NCBI GenBank assembly: GCA_041661865.1
Contig: JBAZTO010000020.1
Location: 1-64,000, forward strand
Reading direction: 5' to 3'
Source: JBAZTO01 sp041661865
GTDB taxonomy: Bacteria; Planctomycetota; Phycisphaerae; SM23-33
Length of the DNA: 64,000 nt
The notes under the pieces were generated by a model. The model was not told the origin of the DNA. It made no database searches and saw nothing but the letters and a program-made list of their open reading frames with translations. Positions 51,156 through 61,430 of this stretch are shown here, piece by piece. Numbering within the stretch: the stretch's first letter is position 1; the number at the start of each line of letters is the position of its first letter. Both the position numbers and the translations under genes were made by a program.

Positions 51156-51791
51156 ATGCCGCTGAAGATCGACATCTTCGTCACCGAGCCGCTGGAGACC
51201 AACACGTACCTGCTGCGCTTTGCCTCCGAAAGCTGGGTGATCGATCCGGGCATGGGCCTGGCCGAACTGATCGAAATGGTCCGCCGCGGCGGCCCGCCGC
51301 TGACCCGCATCCTCATTACCCACGGCCACGGCGACCACATCGCCGGCATCGATGAGTTGAAGGCGGCCTTCCCGGCGGCCAGGGTTTCCTGCTCGGTCGC
51401 CGACGCGCCAATGCTGATGGACGCGGGGTTGAACCTCTCGGAGCCCTTCGGGATGCGAGTGGTCGCCCCCCCGCCCGATGAACTCATCGAGTGCGGCGGC
51501 ATCCTGATGGCCGACGGCATGGGCTGGGAGGTGCTGGACACCTCCGGCCACAGCCCCGGAGGCGTGAGCTACTACTGCAGCCTGGCCGGGGCGGTCTTCA
51601 CCGGCGACGCCCTCTTTGCCGGCAGCATCGGCAGGACCGACATCCCCGGCGGCAGCATCACGACGCTCCTGGGCAACATTCAGAAGAACCTCCTGAGCCT
51701 GCCCGATGCCACCCGCGTCTTCCCCGGCCACGGGCCCTCCACCAGCATCGGCCAGGAGCGACACAGCAATCCCTACCTGGGCAACACCTGA
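51156..51791 (+). CDS. MBL-fold metallo-hydrolase (glyoxalase II-like)
   Basis: A 211-residue enzyme of the metallo-beta-lactamase fold. The metal motif THGHGDHIAG (His-x-His-x-Asp-His) lies near residue 52. A later histidine fits TSGHSPGGVSYY near residue 131, an aspartate GDALFAGSIGR near 150, and a final FPGHGPSTSIGQE near 190. These match glyoxalase II-like and related hydrolases, often acting on thioesters. The substrate is unknown. The ATG is two bases after the previous stop codon, so the pair is probably one transcript. Confidence 0.88.
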   Translation: MPLKIDIFVTEPLETNTYLLRFASESWVIDPGMGLAELIEMVRRGGPPLTRILITHGHGDHIAGIDELKAAFPAARVSCSVADAPMLMDAGLNLSEPFGMRVVAPPPDELIECGGILMADGMGWEVLDTSGHSPGGVSYYCSLAGAVFTGDALFAGSIGRTDIPGGSITTLLGNIQKNLLSLPDATRVFPGHGPSTSIGQERHSNPYLGNT

Positions 51792-51985
51792 GCCGCGATT
51801 GATCCAGGCGGGGTGTGCCCCAACTTTCTGGCAACGCTGTTTATTAGCTCGAAGAGCGTCTGAAAGTAGCCCCGCCTGGAGCGTAGCGAAGGGCGGGGTG
51901 GGCCGGCGCCGGCCGTTGGAGCCCTTTACGGGCGACTGAGGTCTTGGGGCACAGGCTGCTCATCAATCGCCCGCAAGGGCTCCGG

Positions 51986-52053
51986 TTGGGGGTACCACAG
52001 CCGTCTCGGCTGTGGATATTCAAGACACAGGCGAGACGCCTGTGCTACCCGAC
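51986..52053. repeat. Nested-hairpin element upstream of uvrA
   Basis: The outer arms TTGGGGGTA and TACCCGAC enclose CCACAGCC/GGCTGTGG with loop GTCTC and ACAGGC/GCCTGT with loop GAGAC. The two loops are exact complements of each other. The element sits within the 331-base MBL-uvrA spacer; no gene is seen in the rest of that spacer. Confidence 0.7.
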
Positions 52054-52122
52054 CCGGACTTTCGGCAATGATCCTATTCCTTCGCGCCGACGCTTGTGGT
52101 ATAGTGGGCAGTTTCAACTTCC

Positions 52123-55167
<3,045 letters not shown>

Positions 55168-55200
55168 GAATCACACCCGGGGACGTCCGCAATTGCGCCC

Positions 55201-55264
55201 CATCGGTATCCCGGCATCCCGGCACGCCGGTATTCAGTATTTCCGGCCTCAGTATTTCCGGCCT
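55201..55264 (+). repeat. CCGGTATTC-type word repeat with perfect 15-bp tandem
   Basis: The words TATCCCGGC and ATCCCGGC are followed by CAGTATTTCCGGCCT twice in tandem (55235-55249 and 55250-55264) without any mismatch. The same words in complement occur at 58978-59020. Confidence 0.6.
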
Positions 55265-55355
55265 GTTGTTGTTTGGTGACAAAATGCCGATAATAAGATA
55301 TAGATAGCCGCTTCGTTTGGACCGGGTAAGAAAACCGATTCGTCGGGAGAACTAT

Positions 55356-56429
55356 ATGCGTTACGCCGTCATCTTGGCTGGAGGCGCCGGCACGAGGCTT
55401 TGGCCTCTCAGCCGCATGGGCAGGCCCAAGCAGTTGCTGCCCCTGCTCCAGGGCCAGAGCCTGCTGGAACTGGCCGTGGAGAGGCTCGCGGACCTCTTCG
55501 ACCACGAGCATATCCTGATCGTGACCAGCGCCGAATACGCCTCGCAGATCGCCAAGGCCCTGCCGCAGCTTCCCGCCGAGAACATCATCGGCGAGCCCGA
55601 AGGCCGCGACACCGCCAACGCCGTCGCCCTGGCCGCGGAAGTCCTGGCGGCGCGAAACGAAGAGGCCACCATGGCCGTCTTCACCGCCGATCACGTCATA
55701 CGCCCCACCAGCCAGTTCATCCAGGCCGTCCGCAAGGCCTGCGAGACGGCCGAGGGGCATCCCGACGCGCTGGTGACTTTCGGCATCCGCCCGTCCTGGC
55801 CGCATACCGGTCTGGGCTACATCCACTGCGGCGAGGTCGTCGCCGACTCGGTCTTCCACGTCCTGGGCTTCAAGGAAAAACCCGACCGCCACAACGCCCG
55901 CCGCTACGTCGAGGACGGCCAGCATTTCTGGAACAGCGGCATGTTCATCTGGAAGGTCTCGACCATCCGCGACTGCCTCCAGCGTTTCCTGCCCGACTCC
56001 ATGGCCAAGCTCGAGCCGGTCGTCGAAGCCGTCCGGGCGGGCAAGGATTATTCCGCCCCGCTCAAGGAAGCTTACGCCCGGATCGAGAAGATCAGCATCG
56101 ACTACGCCGTGATGGAAAAGGCCGACAAGGTCATGATGGTCGAACTCAAGTGCGAGTGGCTGGACGTGGGATCCTGGCCGGCGCTGGACGAGATCCTCGA
56201 ACTCGACGAGGCCGGCAACGCCGTCGTCGCCCAGAGCACCGCCATCCTCGACAGCTTCCGCAACGTCATCGTCACCGAGGATGACCACCTGCTGGCCGTC
56301 CTGGGCATCGACGACTGCATCATCGTCCACTCCCCCGACGCCACGCTGGTGTGCAACAAGAGCGACTCCCAGCGACTCAAGGAACTGGTGGACCTGCTGC
56401 GCCAGAAGTACGGAAAGAAATACCTCTAG
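55356..56429 (+). CDS. manC: Mannose-1-phosphate guanylyltransferase
   Basis: The enzyme makes GDP-mannose from mannose 1-phosphate and GTP for surface polysaccharides. The 357-residue product starts MRYAVILAGGAGTRLWPLSR, with the nucleotide-binding GGxGxRLWPLSR motif. It continues with KQLLPL, then EPEGRDTANAVAL near residue 80, TADHVI near 109, FKEKPD near 171, and YWNSGMF-like HFWNSGMFIWK near 190. The domain is the single-function type without the C-terminal cupin isomerase. The ATG at 55356 has GGGAGA upstream, and the alternative upstream start adds 13 residues. It follows uvrA by 188 bases. Confidence 0.93.
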   Translation: MRYAVILAGGAGTRLWPLSRMGRPKQLLPLLQGQSLLELAVERLADLFDHEHILIVTSAEYASQIAKALPQLPAENIIGEPEGRDTANAVALAAEVLAARNEEATMAVFTADHVIRPTSQFIQAVRKACETAEGHPDALVTFGIRPSWPHTGLGYIHCGEVVADSVFHVLGFKEKPDRHNARRYVEDGQHFWNSGMFIWKVSTIRDCLQRFLPDSMAKLEPVVEAVRAGKDYSAPLKEAYARIEKISIDYAVMEKADKVMMVELKCEWLDVGSWPALDEILELDEAGNAVVAQSTAILDSFRNVIVTEDDHLLAVLGIDDCIIVHSPDATLVCNKSDSQRLKELVDLLRQKYGKKYL

Positions 56430-56433
56430 CGGG

Positions 56434-56531
56434 ATTGCAGATTTTGAAATTGCCGATTTCAAATTGCCGCGTCTCCGCGACAGCCTGTGGTTTTTCAATT
56501 TGCGATCTGCAATCGGCAATCGGCAATTCTC
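56434..56531. repeat. Facing arms of ATTTGCAAATT-type word repeat
   Basis: TTGCAGATTTTGAAATTGCCGA and CAAATTGCC (56434-56470) face TTTTCAATTTGCGATCTGC and GGCAATCGGCAATT (56490-56531) around a GC-rich centre. These are the same words as at 12843-12945. The spacer runs up to the ruvX ATG, so it replaces any normal ribosome binding site. Confidence 0.6.
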
Positions 56532-56969
56532 ATGTCTAGCTGGCTCGCAATCGATCATGGGACCGTCCGCATCGGCCTGGCCGCTGGAAACACCGAGAGC
56601 GGCATCGCCTCGCCGCTGGAAGTGATCCCCGCCGTCCCGCTGGACTCCGCCATCGCCCGCATCCGCGAACTGGCCGCCCAATACCGCGCGCCGGGCGTCG
56701 TGGTGGGCCTGCCGCTGAACATGGACGGCTCCGAGGGCCCGCAGGCCCGGCTCGCCCGAGACATGGCCGTCGCCCTGGCCAACGCGACGGGCCTGGATGT
56801 GCGACTCTTCGACGAGCGACTCTCCAGCTTCGCCGCCGACCAGGTCCTGGCCGGCCAGCTCACGCGGAAGAAGAAAAAGGCACGCCAGGACGCCATCGCC
56901 GCCGCGGCCATCCTCACCGACTTCTTCGCCGCCGACGGCCCCGCCACCGCCGCAAAGGCCATCCCGTAG
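56532..56969 (+). CDS. ruvX: Putative Holliday junction resolvase (RuvX/YqgF)
   Basis: A 145-residue RNase H-fold protein. It starts SSWLAIDHGTVRIGLAAGN, the YqgF catalytic opening with an aspartate, and has VVGLPLNMDGSEGPQAR near residue 58 and DERLSSFAADQVL near 95. In E. coli YqgF also takes part in 16S rRNA 5'-end maturation. No Shine-Dalgarno is visible before the ATG at 56532; the repeat arms end right at the start. An upstream in-frame ATG at 56487 lies inside the repeat and is not preferred. Confidence 0.9.
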   Translation: MSSWLAIDHGTVRIGLAAGNTESGIASPLEVIPAVPLDSAIARIRELAAQYRAPGVVVGLPLNMDGSEGPQARLARDMAVALANATGLDVRLFDERLSSFAADQVLAGQLTRKKKKARQDAIAAAAILTDFFAADGPATAAKAIP

Positions 56970-56989
56970 GGCGTGGACGTCGCACGCTC

Positions 56990-57179
56990 TCAGACTAGTG
57001 AAACCGCCGGTTCCTGTTCCCTTTTGCCTTTTCCCTGTGCGAAGTGCGTAGTGCGTAGTGCGAAGTACACATCTGCCTGCCACCTTCTTCTCTTTTGCCT
57101 CTTCCCTTTTGCCTCTTGCCTTCTTCTTTCCGCTCGCTTCGCGCTCGCGGCTAGTAGTCCTTCACAACCGATTTTGCTG
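56990..57179. repeat. Word-repeat spacer (GTAGTGC and CTTTTGCC words)
   Basis: The region contains GCGAAGTGCGTAGTGCGTAGTGCG (57039-57062) and several CTTTTGCCT/CTTCCCTTTTGCC words (57017-57130). It carries no gene I can support and leads into the hairpin element at 57179. Confidence 0.45.
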
Positions 57180-57250
57180 GTGCCACGGTCAAGCGTTGTT
57201 TGCTTGGCCGTGCGGACACCCCCAAGCACACGACGCTTGGGGGTGGCACC
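57179..57250. repeat. Nested-hairpin element (two hairpins inside an outer stem)
   Basis: The outer stem GGTGCCAC (57179-57186) pairs with GTGGCACC (57243-57250), the same words as at 44925. Inside are CACGGTCAAGC/GCTTGGCCGTG with loop GTTGTTT, and CACCCCCAAGC/GCTTGGGGGTG with loop ACACGAC. It ends just before the stop codon of the anti-sigma-like gene. Confidence 0.75.
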
Positions 57251-57257
57251 TGTGGAC

Positions 57258-58181
57258 CTACTTGGTCTTGGTCGTCGGCTGCGATGTGCTCCCTGATGTG
57301 GCGGCCTCTTTTTCCTCGACGATCTTCGCATCCCGCGGCACGCCAAGATCATAGATATCGTTGATCGGGCGAGCGTCGTATTCGTAAACGGAAGTCGCCG
57401 TGTCCTTGTTGAACTGTGAGGACATCTTGCGGATGCGGTTGTTGGCTGGATCTGCCCAGATGGTTATACTCCTGAAGTGTTTTGCGTCTTGGAATGATAG
57501 ATCAAACCGATCGTTCGCTCCATCTCGACTCTTGGCAACCTGGAATCTTTGCTCTGGCCGCTGATACTGTAACTGGTTGATGAGGCCTTTAGCCGTGCTC
57601 TGGCCAAATCCTTGATCAAGTTTCGCCTGGGCGTCCATTGGTGTGAGACGCTTGATAAGTATCTTGTTGGTCGCACTGCTGTATTGCACCAATTCCTGAC
57701 GCAACGGTCCGATGTACTCAACCTCTCGTCCCATACCTTCACGCAAGACGTCCATAGCATAGGCGCCATCGATCGTGTTGCGGAAAACATCAACCTCAAC
57801 TGTCCGCCATTGAGAATCGCCAGCGGCCGGTTTGGTGAGGGGCGGCCATGAAGATTTGCGGGCACATCTCCAGATCATCGTTACATGCATCCAACCTCGA
57901 TAGGCCTCGCTATCCTCAAGAACCCGCTGGAGCGCCTCGGCGGCACTGACGGTGGGCGCGGTGTGATTTACGATCAGCAAGGATGCGGCAATCAGGGCGG
58001 CCGCTGCGATGCCGGAGGCGAACGTGATCTTTATGATCTTCATTATGTGTTTCCTGTTGGTTGGGGGAGTCGCCTTGGCCGCTGTTTCCAGCGAGGCCAG
58101 CAGGCTCTCCCGGAGGGCGTCATGGCGACGCCTCAGTGGTTGGTACAGCCGTTTCACTTGTTCCTTGAGTCTGTCATTCAT
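57258..58181 (-). CDS. Putative membrane-anchored anti-sigma-type protein
   Basis: A 307-residue protein with one membrane segment (about residues 48-70, IIKITFASGIAAAALIAASLLIV). The N-terminal 45 residues are cytoplasmic and basic; the C-terminal part is outside and resembles planctomycete proteins of the outer-membrane lipoprotein-sorting type. The gene overlaps the ECF sigma gene by eight bases, so by position it is a candidate anti-sigma factor. No zinc-finger anti-sigma motif is present in the cytoplasmic part. The GC content is below the window average. Confidence 0.7.
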   Translation of the reverse strand: MNDRLKEQVKRLYQPLRRRHDALRESLLASLETAAKATPPTNRKHIMKIIKITFASGIAAAALIAASLLIVNHTAPTVSAAEALQRVLEDSEAYRGWMHVTMIWRCARKSSWPPLTKPAAGDSQWRTVEVDVFRNTIDGAYAMDVLREGMGREVEYIGPLRQELVQYSSATNKILIKRLTPMDAQAKLDQGFGQSTAKGLINQLQYQRPEQRFQVAKSRDGANDRFDLSFQDAKHFRSITIWADPANNRIRKMSSQFNKDTATSVYEYDARPINDIYDLGVPRDAKIVEEKEAATSGSTSQPTTKTK

Positions 58182-58761
58182 GGGAGATCATCCTCCCACT
58201 TGCCGTGGCAAGTCGTTTGAGTCGTTTCTTTGCACGTTCGAGTACTGCATACAGGCCTGACCGCGAGAGGTTCAGGATTCCCCTCGCCCGCTCGGGCGGT
58301 TCTTCCAGCAGGCAGCAGACCTGGATGGCCAGTCGCTCCTTGTCGGGCAACCGAAGGAGCCACTCGTGCAACTGTGCGAGGCCATCATTGCAGCCCGCCT
58401 CGTCCGGGTCGTCTTGCGGGACCAAGGCCAGGTCAACGTCCGCCCGCCGCAGATTTCGCCGCCGGCTGCGGCGCAGCCAATCGCGGCATGTCAATCGGGT
58501 AATCGCGATCAGCCAGGCCCCGAACTTTCGCCTATCGCGAAGCTGCGCCAGCTTTTCGTGCGCTTTGAGGAACACATCCTGGCACAGGTCTTCGCTCTGG
58601 CTGACATCACCAGTGCGGTCGAAACAGATCGCGCGGATCAACGGAGCGTAGCGGTCGTACAGCGCCCCGCAGGCCTGCCTGTCGCCGGCTAGCGCGGCTG
58701 AGACAAGATCCTGATCTTCCACCCGTGGCGGGTCGCCGCCTTTTGAACTGATGGCCATCAC
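58174..58761 (-). CDS. ECF-type RNA polymerase sigma factor
   Basis: A 195-residue sigma-70 family factor with region 2 (LYDRYAPLIRAICFDRTGDVSQSEDLCQDVFLKAHEKL, about residues 33-70) and region 4 (LPDKERLAIQVCCLLEEPPERARGILNLSRSGLYAVLERAKKRL, about 138-182). The link between the two is short, as in ECF factors. It would direct RNA polymerase to a stress or cell-surface regulon. The start is GTG at 58761 or ATG at 58758. Its end overlaps the start of the anti-sigma-like gene (ATGAATGA). Confidence 0.88.
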   Translation of the reverse strand: MMAISSKGGDPPRVEDQDLVSAALAGDRQACGALYDRYAPLIRAICFDRTGDVSQSEDLCQDVFLKAHEKLAQLRDRRKFGAWLIAITRLTCRDWLRRSRRRNLRRADVDLALVPQDDPDEAGCNDGLAQLHEWLLRLPDKERLAIQVCCLLEEPPERARGILNLSRSGLYAVLERAKKRLKRLATASGRMISHE

Positions 58762-58863
58762 CTACATAGTGTCGCGACGGATTGCTTTGTCCACCGGTTT
58801 CTGCCGAAATTGCACGCAACATCGCCGTGGTTGCGGTGTGTGTTCAACCACGACAAGAGCGCA

Positions 58864-58935
58864 TATTAGGGAGGTGGAGTTCCAACTCCGCCTCCTTTTC
58901 GCTCGTTCTGGACATCCTCGCGGCGGAGTAGGAAC
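58864..58935 (-). repeat. 72-bp two-hairpin dispersed repeat, copy 2 (inverted)
   Basis: This is the inverted second copy of the element at 9520-9591, with 69 of 72 positions identical. One of the three changes replaces T by C in GGAGGTGGAGTT, leaving a G-T type mismatch in the stem. The rest of the 346-base spacer (58762-59107) holds word-repeat sequence and a hairpin at about 59061-59086; no gene is seen. Confidence 0.8.
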
Positions 58936-58977
58936 TCCGCCGCGCGTCTGTGCCGGTGAACGATTCCGCGTGCAACT

Positions 58978-59020
58978 CGGCCCGGAATACCGGAGTACGG
59001 GAATACCGGAATACCGACAC
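58978..59020 (+). repeat. GGAATACCG-type word repeat
   Basis: Words CGGAATACC, GGAGTAC, GGGAATACC and GGAATACCG follow each other. They are the complement of words seen at 55201-55264. Confidence 0.5.
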
Positions 59021-59107
59021 ATCGCGTTGCGTGCATACCAGCACGCGGAATGAAGCCCGGCACGGCTGCCAACACCGCAGCCGTGGCCCCCATCCCGGCG
59101 GCCAGGC

Positions 59108-59950
59108 TCACTCGTCGCTCATGGCCAGCGTGGCATCGACGGGCGTTTCGGGGCCGCTTGCTTCCCAGGCCCATTGCGGCTCGATGGATCGCGGGGCGGA
59201 GTCCTCGGCCATCAGCGGCACGATGCGGGCGCGGACGAACCGGGGGGACATGCAGCCGAAGTGGCCTCCGTCGTGGCCCTGGGCGGCCATCGCCGGCTGC
59301 CAGGGCACTTCAACGAGCCGCCCCCCTCCCTCGCTCCAGTAGCCGGCCTGGGGATGGAAGCCGCTCCGCCCGGCCCCCTCGGCATGCCGGCCATCCATCG
59401 TCCCGATCAGCAGCGTCCCGGCCCCCAGCAGGCCCACGTCTTCCTCGGAGCTGAAGTTCACGATGCCCGAGACGCTGTGCCGCAGCGCCCCTGACAAGTC
59501 GTAGTCGGCTGAGAGCGAGGAGGCCAGCAGGACGATGCCGTCAACCTTCTGGTCCGGCGGCAGCGCCTCGGCCGCCCAGACCGCGATGGCTGTCCCGCCG
59601 CTGTGGCCGATCAGGAAGACGCGACCCTCGGGATTCTCCCGGCGATACTTGACGATCCTCGCCGCCAGACGCCCGGCCACCGCGCGATTGCGATGGACCG
59701 CACACTGGTTGAGGATGCCGCCCAGCGGGACGGTCCAGTCGTATAGCTCGACGGCCATGCCCAGCCGCTGGTCGCAAAGGACCTGGCAGGCCTCCTCGTT
59801 GTAGGACGCCTGGCCGTCGATCCCCGGCAGCACGATCACCAGCCCGCTGTCCATGTGCTGGGAATTCAACACCATCTGGCGGCTCTGGCAACCGGCCAGC
59901 AGCACGACCAGCCCGGCACATCCCAATGCGCGATACAGCCCCAATGCCAT
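59108..59950 (-). CDS. Lipoprotein with alpha/beta-hydrolase fold
   Basis: A 280-residue exported protein. A hydrophobic stretch followed by LLAGCQ (residue 21) is a lipobox, so the protein is probably lipid-anchored. The mature part shows LVIVLPGIDGQASYN, then FLIGHSGGTAIAVWAAEAL, where GHSGG is the nucleophile-elbow serine of alpha/beta hydrolases, near residue 115. A late HDGGHFGCM may give the catalytic histidine. The substrate is unknown. The ATG at 59950 has GGAGG upstream. It stands alone. Confidence 0.82.
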   Translation of the reverse strand: MALGLYRALGCAGLVVLLAGCQSRQMVLNSQHMDSGLVIVLPGIDGQASYNEEACQVLCDQRLGMAVELYDWTVPLGGILNQCAVHRNRAVAGRLAARIVKYRRENPEGRVFLIGHSGGTAIAVWAAEALPPDQKVDGIVLLASSLSADYDLSGALRHSVSGIVNFSSEEDVGLLGAGTLLIGTMDGRHAEGAGRSGFHPQAGYWSEGGGRLVEVPWQPAMAAQGHDGGHFGCMSPRFVRARIVPLMAEDSAPRSIEPQWAWEASGPETPVDATLAMSDE

Positions 59951-60145
59951 CTCCTGCGCCTCCGATAGAGTCCATCTGCGGCAGCGAAACGACGGCGAAA
60001 ATCAATGAAGCGATGTGTAACTAATGACAAACTAGGATACATGGGCAATGTGGGCTAATTTACAAATTGGGTTTTTGCACAAATTTTCCCCGCCTCGCCG
60101 CGCCCAAACCCGCGCCGTGGGGCGGCGACAAGTGAGCGATCCGGA

Positions 60146-60174
60146 TTGACGCCCGCGCCCCATTGCGTTCTAAT
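60146..60174 (+). promoter_or_regulatory. Sigma-70-like promoter giving a leaderless purN mRNA
   Basis: TTGACG (60146-60151), 17 bases, TCTAAT (60169-60174). Transcription starting seven bases after the -10 box would begin at about 60181, one base before the ATG at 60182. Confidence 0.5.
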
Positions 60175-60181
60175 GCGCCGC

Positions 60182-60826
60182 ATGAACGCACACGGATCTG
60201 CGCAGCGGCCGCGTCCTCTTCGCCTGGGCGTGCTCATCAGCGGGTCGGGACGGACCTTGATGAACCTCCACCGGCTCATCGGCCTGGGCCGGCTCGATGC
60301 CGAGATCGCCCTGGTGGTCGCCTCGCGCCCGTGCAAGGGCGTCGATCTGGCCGCCGCCGCGGGCATGAACGTGCAGGTCGTGTCCTACAAGATGTCCCCC
60401 GACCCGGGGGAGTATTCCCGGAAGATCACCGCCCTGCTGGAGGCCGCCGGTGTCGATCTGGTGGTGATGGCCGGCTTCCTGTCGATGTGGCACATCCCGC
60501 CGCACTACCTCGGCCGCGTGATCAACATTCACCCGGCCCTGCTGCCAAGTTTCGGCGGCAAAGGCATGTACGGGCATTTCGTTCACGAGGCGGTGCTCCG
60601 CGCCGGCTGCAAGGTCAGCGGCTGCACCGTGCATTTTGTGGACAACGAGTACGACAAGGGCCCCATCATTATCCAGCGGCCGGTGCCGGTGCTGGAAGGC
60701 GACGACGGAGCGACCCTCGCCGCGCGCGTCTTCGAGCAGGAACTGCTGGCCCTGCCCGAGGCCATCGCGCTCATCGCCGCCGGGCGCTGCCGCATCGACG
60801 GCGACGTGGTGCGGATCGGCGAGTGA
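60182..60826 (+). CDS. purN: Phosphoribosylglycinamide formyltransferase
   Basis: PurN transfers a formyl group from 10-formyl-tetrahydrofolate to glycinamide ribonucleotide in purine synthesis. The 214-residue product has RLGVLISGSGRTLMNLH near the start (phosphate-binding loop) and GFLSMWHIPPHYLGRVINIHPALLPSFGGKGMYG near residue 95, with the catalytic Asn and His. TVHFVDNEYDKGPIIIQ, with the Asp, lies near residue 150. The ATG at 60182 fits the promoter placed just upstream; ATG at 60173 or TTG at 60146 are in-frame alternatives. No Shine-Dalgarno is visible. Confidence 0.93.
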   Translation: MNAHGSAQRPRPLRLGVLISGSGRTLMNLHRLIGLGRLDAEIALVVASRPCKGVDLAAAAGMNVQVVSYKMSPDPGEYSRKITALLEAAGVDLVVMAGFLSMWHIPPHYLGRVINIHPALLPSFGGKGMYGHFVHEAVLRAGCKVSGCTVHFVDNEYDKGPIIIQRPVPVLEGDDGATLAARVFEQELLALPEAIALIAAGRCRIDGDVVRIGE

Positions 60827-60837
60827 TCAGATCCAGG

Positions 60838-60960
60838 AAGCATTAGCGGGGATGCACGCAGATGAACACCGATACGGAAAGAGCGGGAGTCTGAAAGTCC
60901 CATCTTCCTCTGATAATCTCCGATCTGCGTTTATCTGCGTTTATCCCCGCTAATGTCGTT
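60838..60960. repeat. Facing arms of ATCTGCGTTTATC-type word repeat
   Basis: AGCGGGGATGCACGCAGATGAACACCGAT (60846-60874) faces TCCGATCTGCGTTTATCTGCG and TTTATCCCCGCT (60917-60952). The outer words AGCGGGGAT and ATCCCCGCT are exact complements. Confidence 0.6.
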
Positions 60961-61003
60961 TCCTGGCTGTGTCCCCTGTCCTTAAAATTGCCAAGAAAAG
61001 ACC

Positions 61004-61031
61004 TTGCAAGGCCCAATCAGGCCGTTACAAT
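61004..61031 (+). promoter_or_regulatory. Sigma-70-like promoter of the rpsP operon
   Basis: TTGCAA (61004-61009), 16 bases, TACAAT (61026-61031). A start near 61038 leaves a leader of about 78 bases before rpsP. Confidence 0.5.
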
Positions 61032-61115
61032 GTCCGATTCGCATGATTAGGCTAGAGTCGCACTGGCGCGGCGGGCCCCGGCGGGGTTCGCCCAGCGTGA
61101 TATTGGAGAAGATTC

Positions 61116-61370
61116 GTGGCGGTCAAGATCAGAATGAAAAGATTCGGCCGGCGGCACCAGCCGTTTTTCAGGCTCAGTGCCATGGACGTCCGCAGCCCGC
61201 GTGACGGCAGCGTTATCGAGGAACTGGGCTGGTACGACCCGGTCGCCAAGGACCCTGCCAAGCAGATGTCGCTGAAGCGCGAGCGGATCGAGTACTGGCT
61301 GGGCGTCGGCGCGCAGCCGACCGAGACGGTCGCCGACCTGCTCAAGAAACAGGGCATCGGTCGCAAGTAG
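61116..61370 (+). CDS. rpsP: 30S ribosomal protein S16
   Basis: An 84-residue small ribosomal protein. The sequence AVKIRMKRFGRRHQPFFRLSAMDVRSPRDGSVIEELGWYDP is the conserved S16 core, with ERIEYWLGVGAQPTETVADLL near the end. The start is a GTG at 61116 with GGAGAAG upstream. It opens an operon with trmD, rplS and yraN. In many bacteria a rimM gene lies between rpsP and trmD; none is present here. Confidence 0.96.
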   Translation: MAVKIRMKRFGRRHQPFFRLSAMDVRSPRDGSVIEELGWYDPVAKDPAKQMSLKRERIEYWLGVGAQPTETVADLLKKQGIGRK

Positions 61371-61430
61371 AGCGGCCCCGCGTGAGGCCTGCCGGACGGC
61401 AGGCAGGCTCCAAACGCAAAGCTCTCAACC

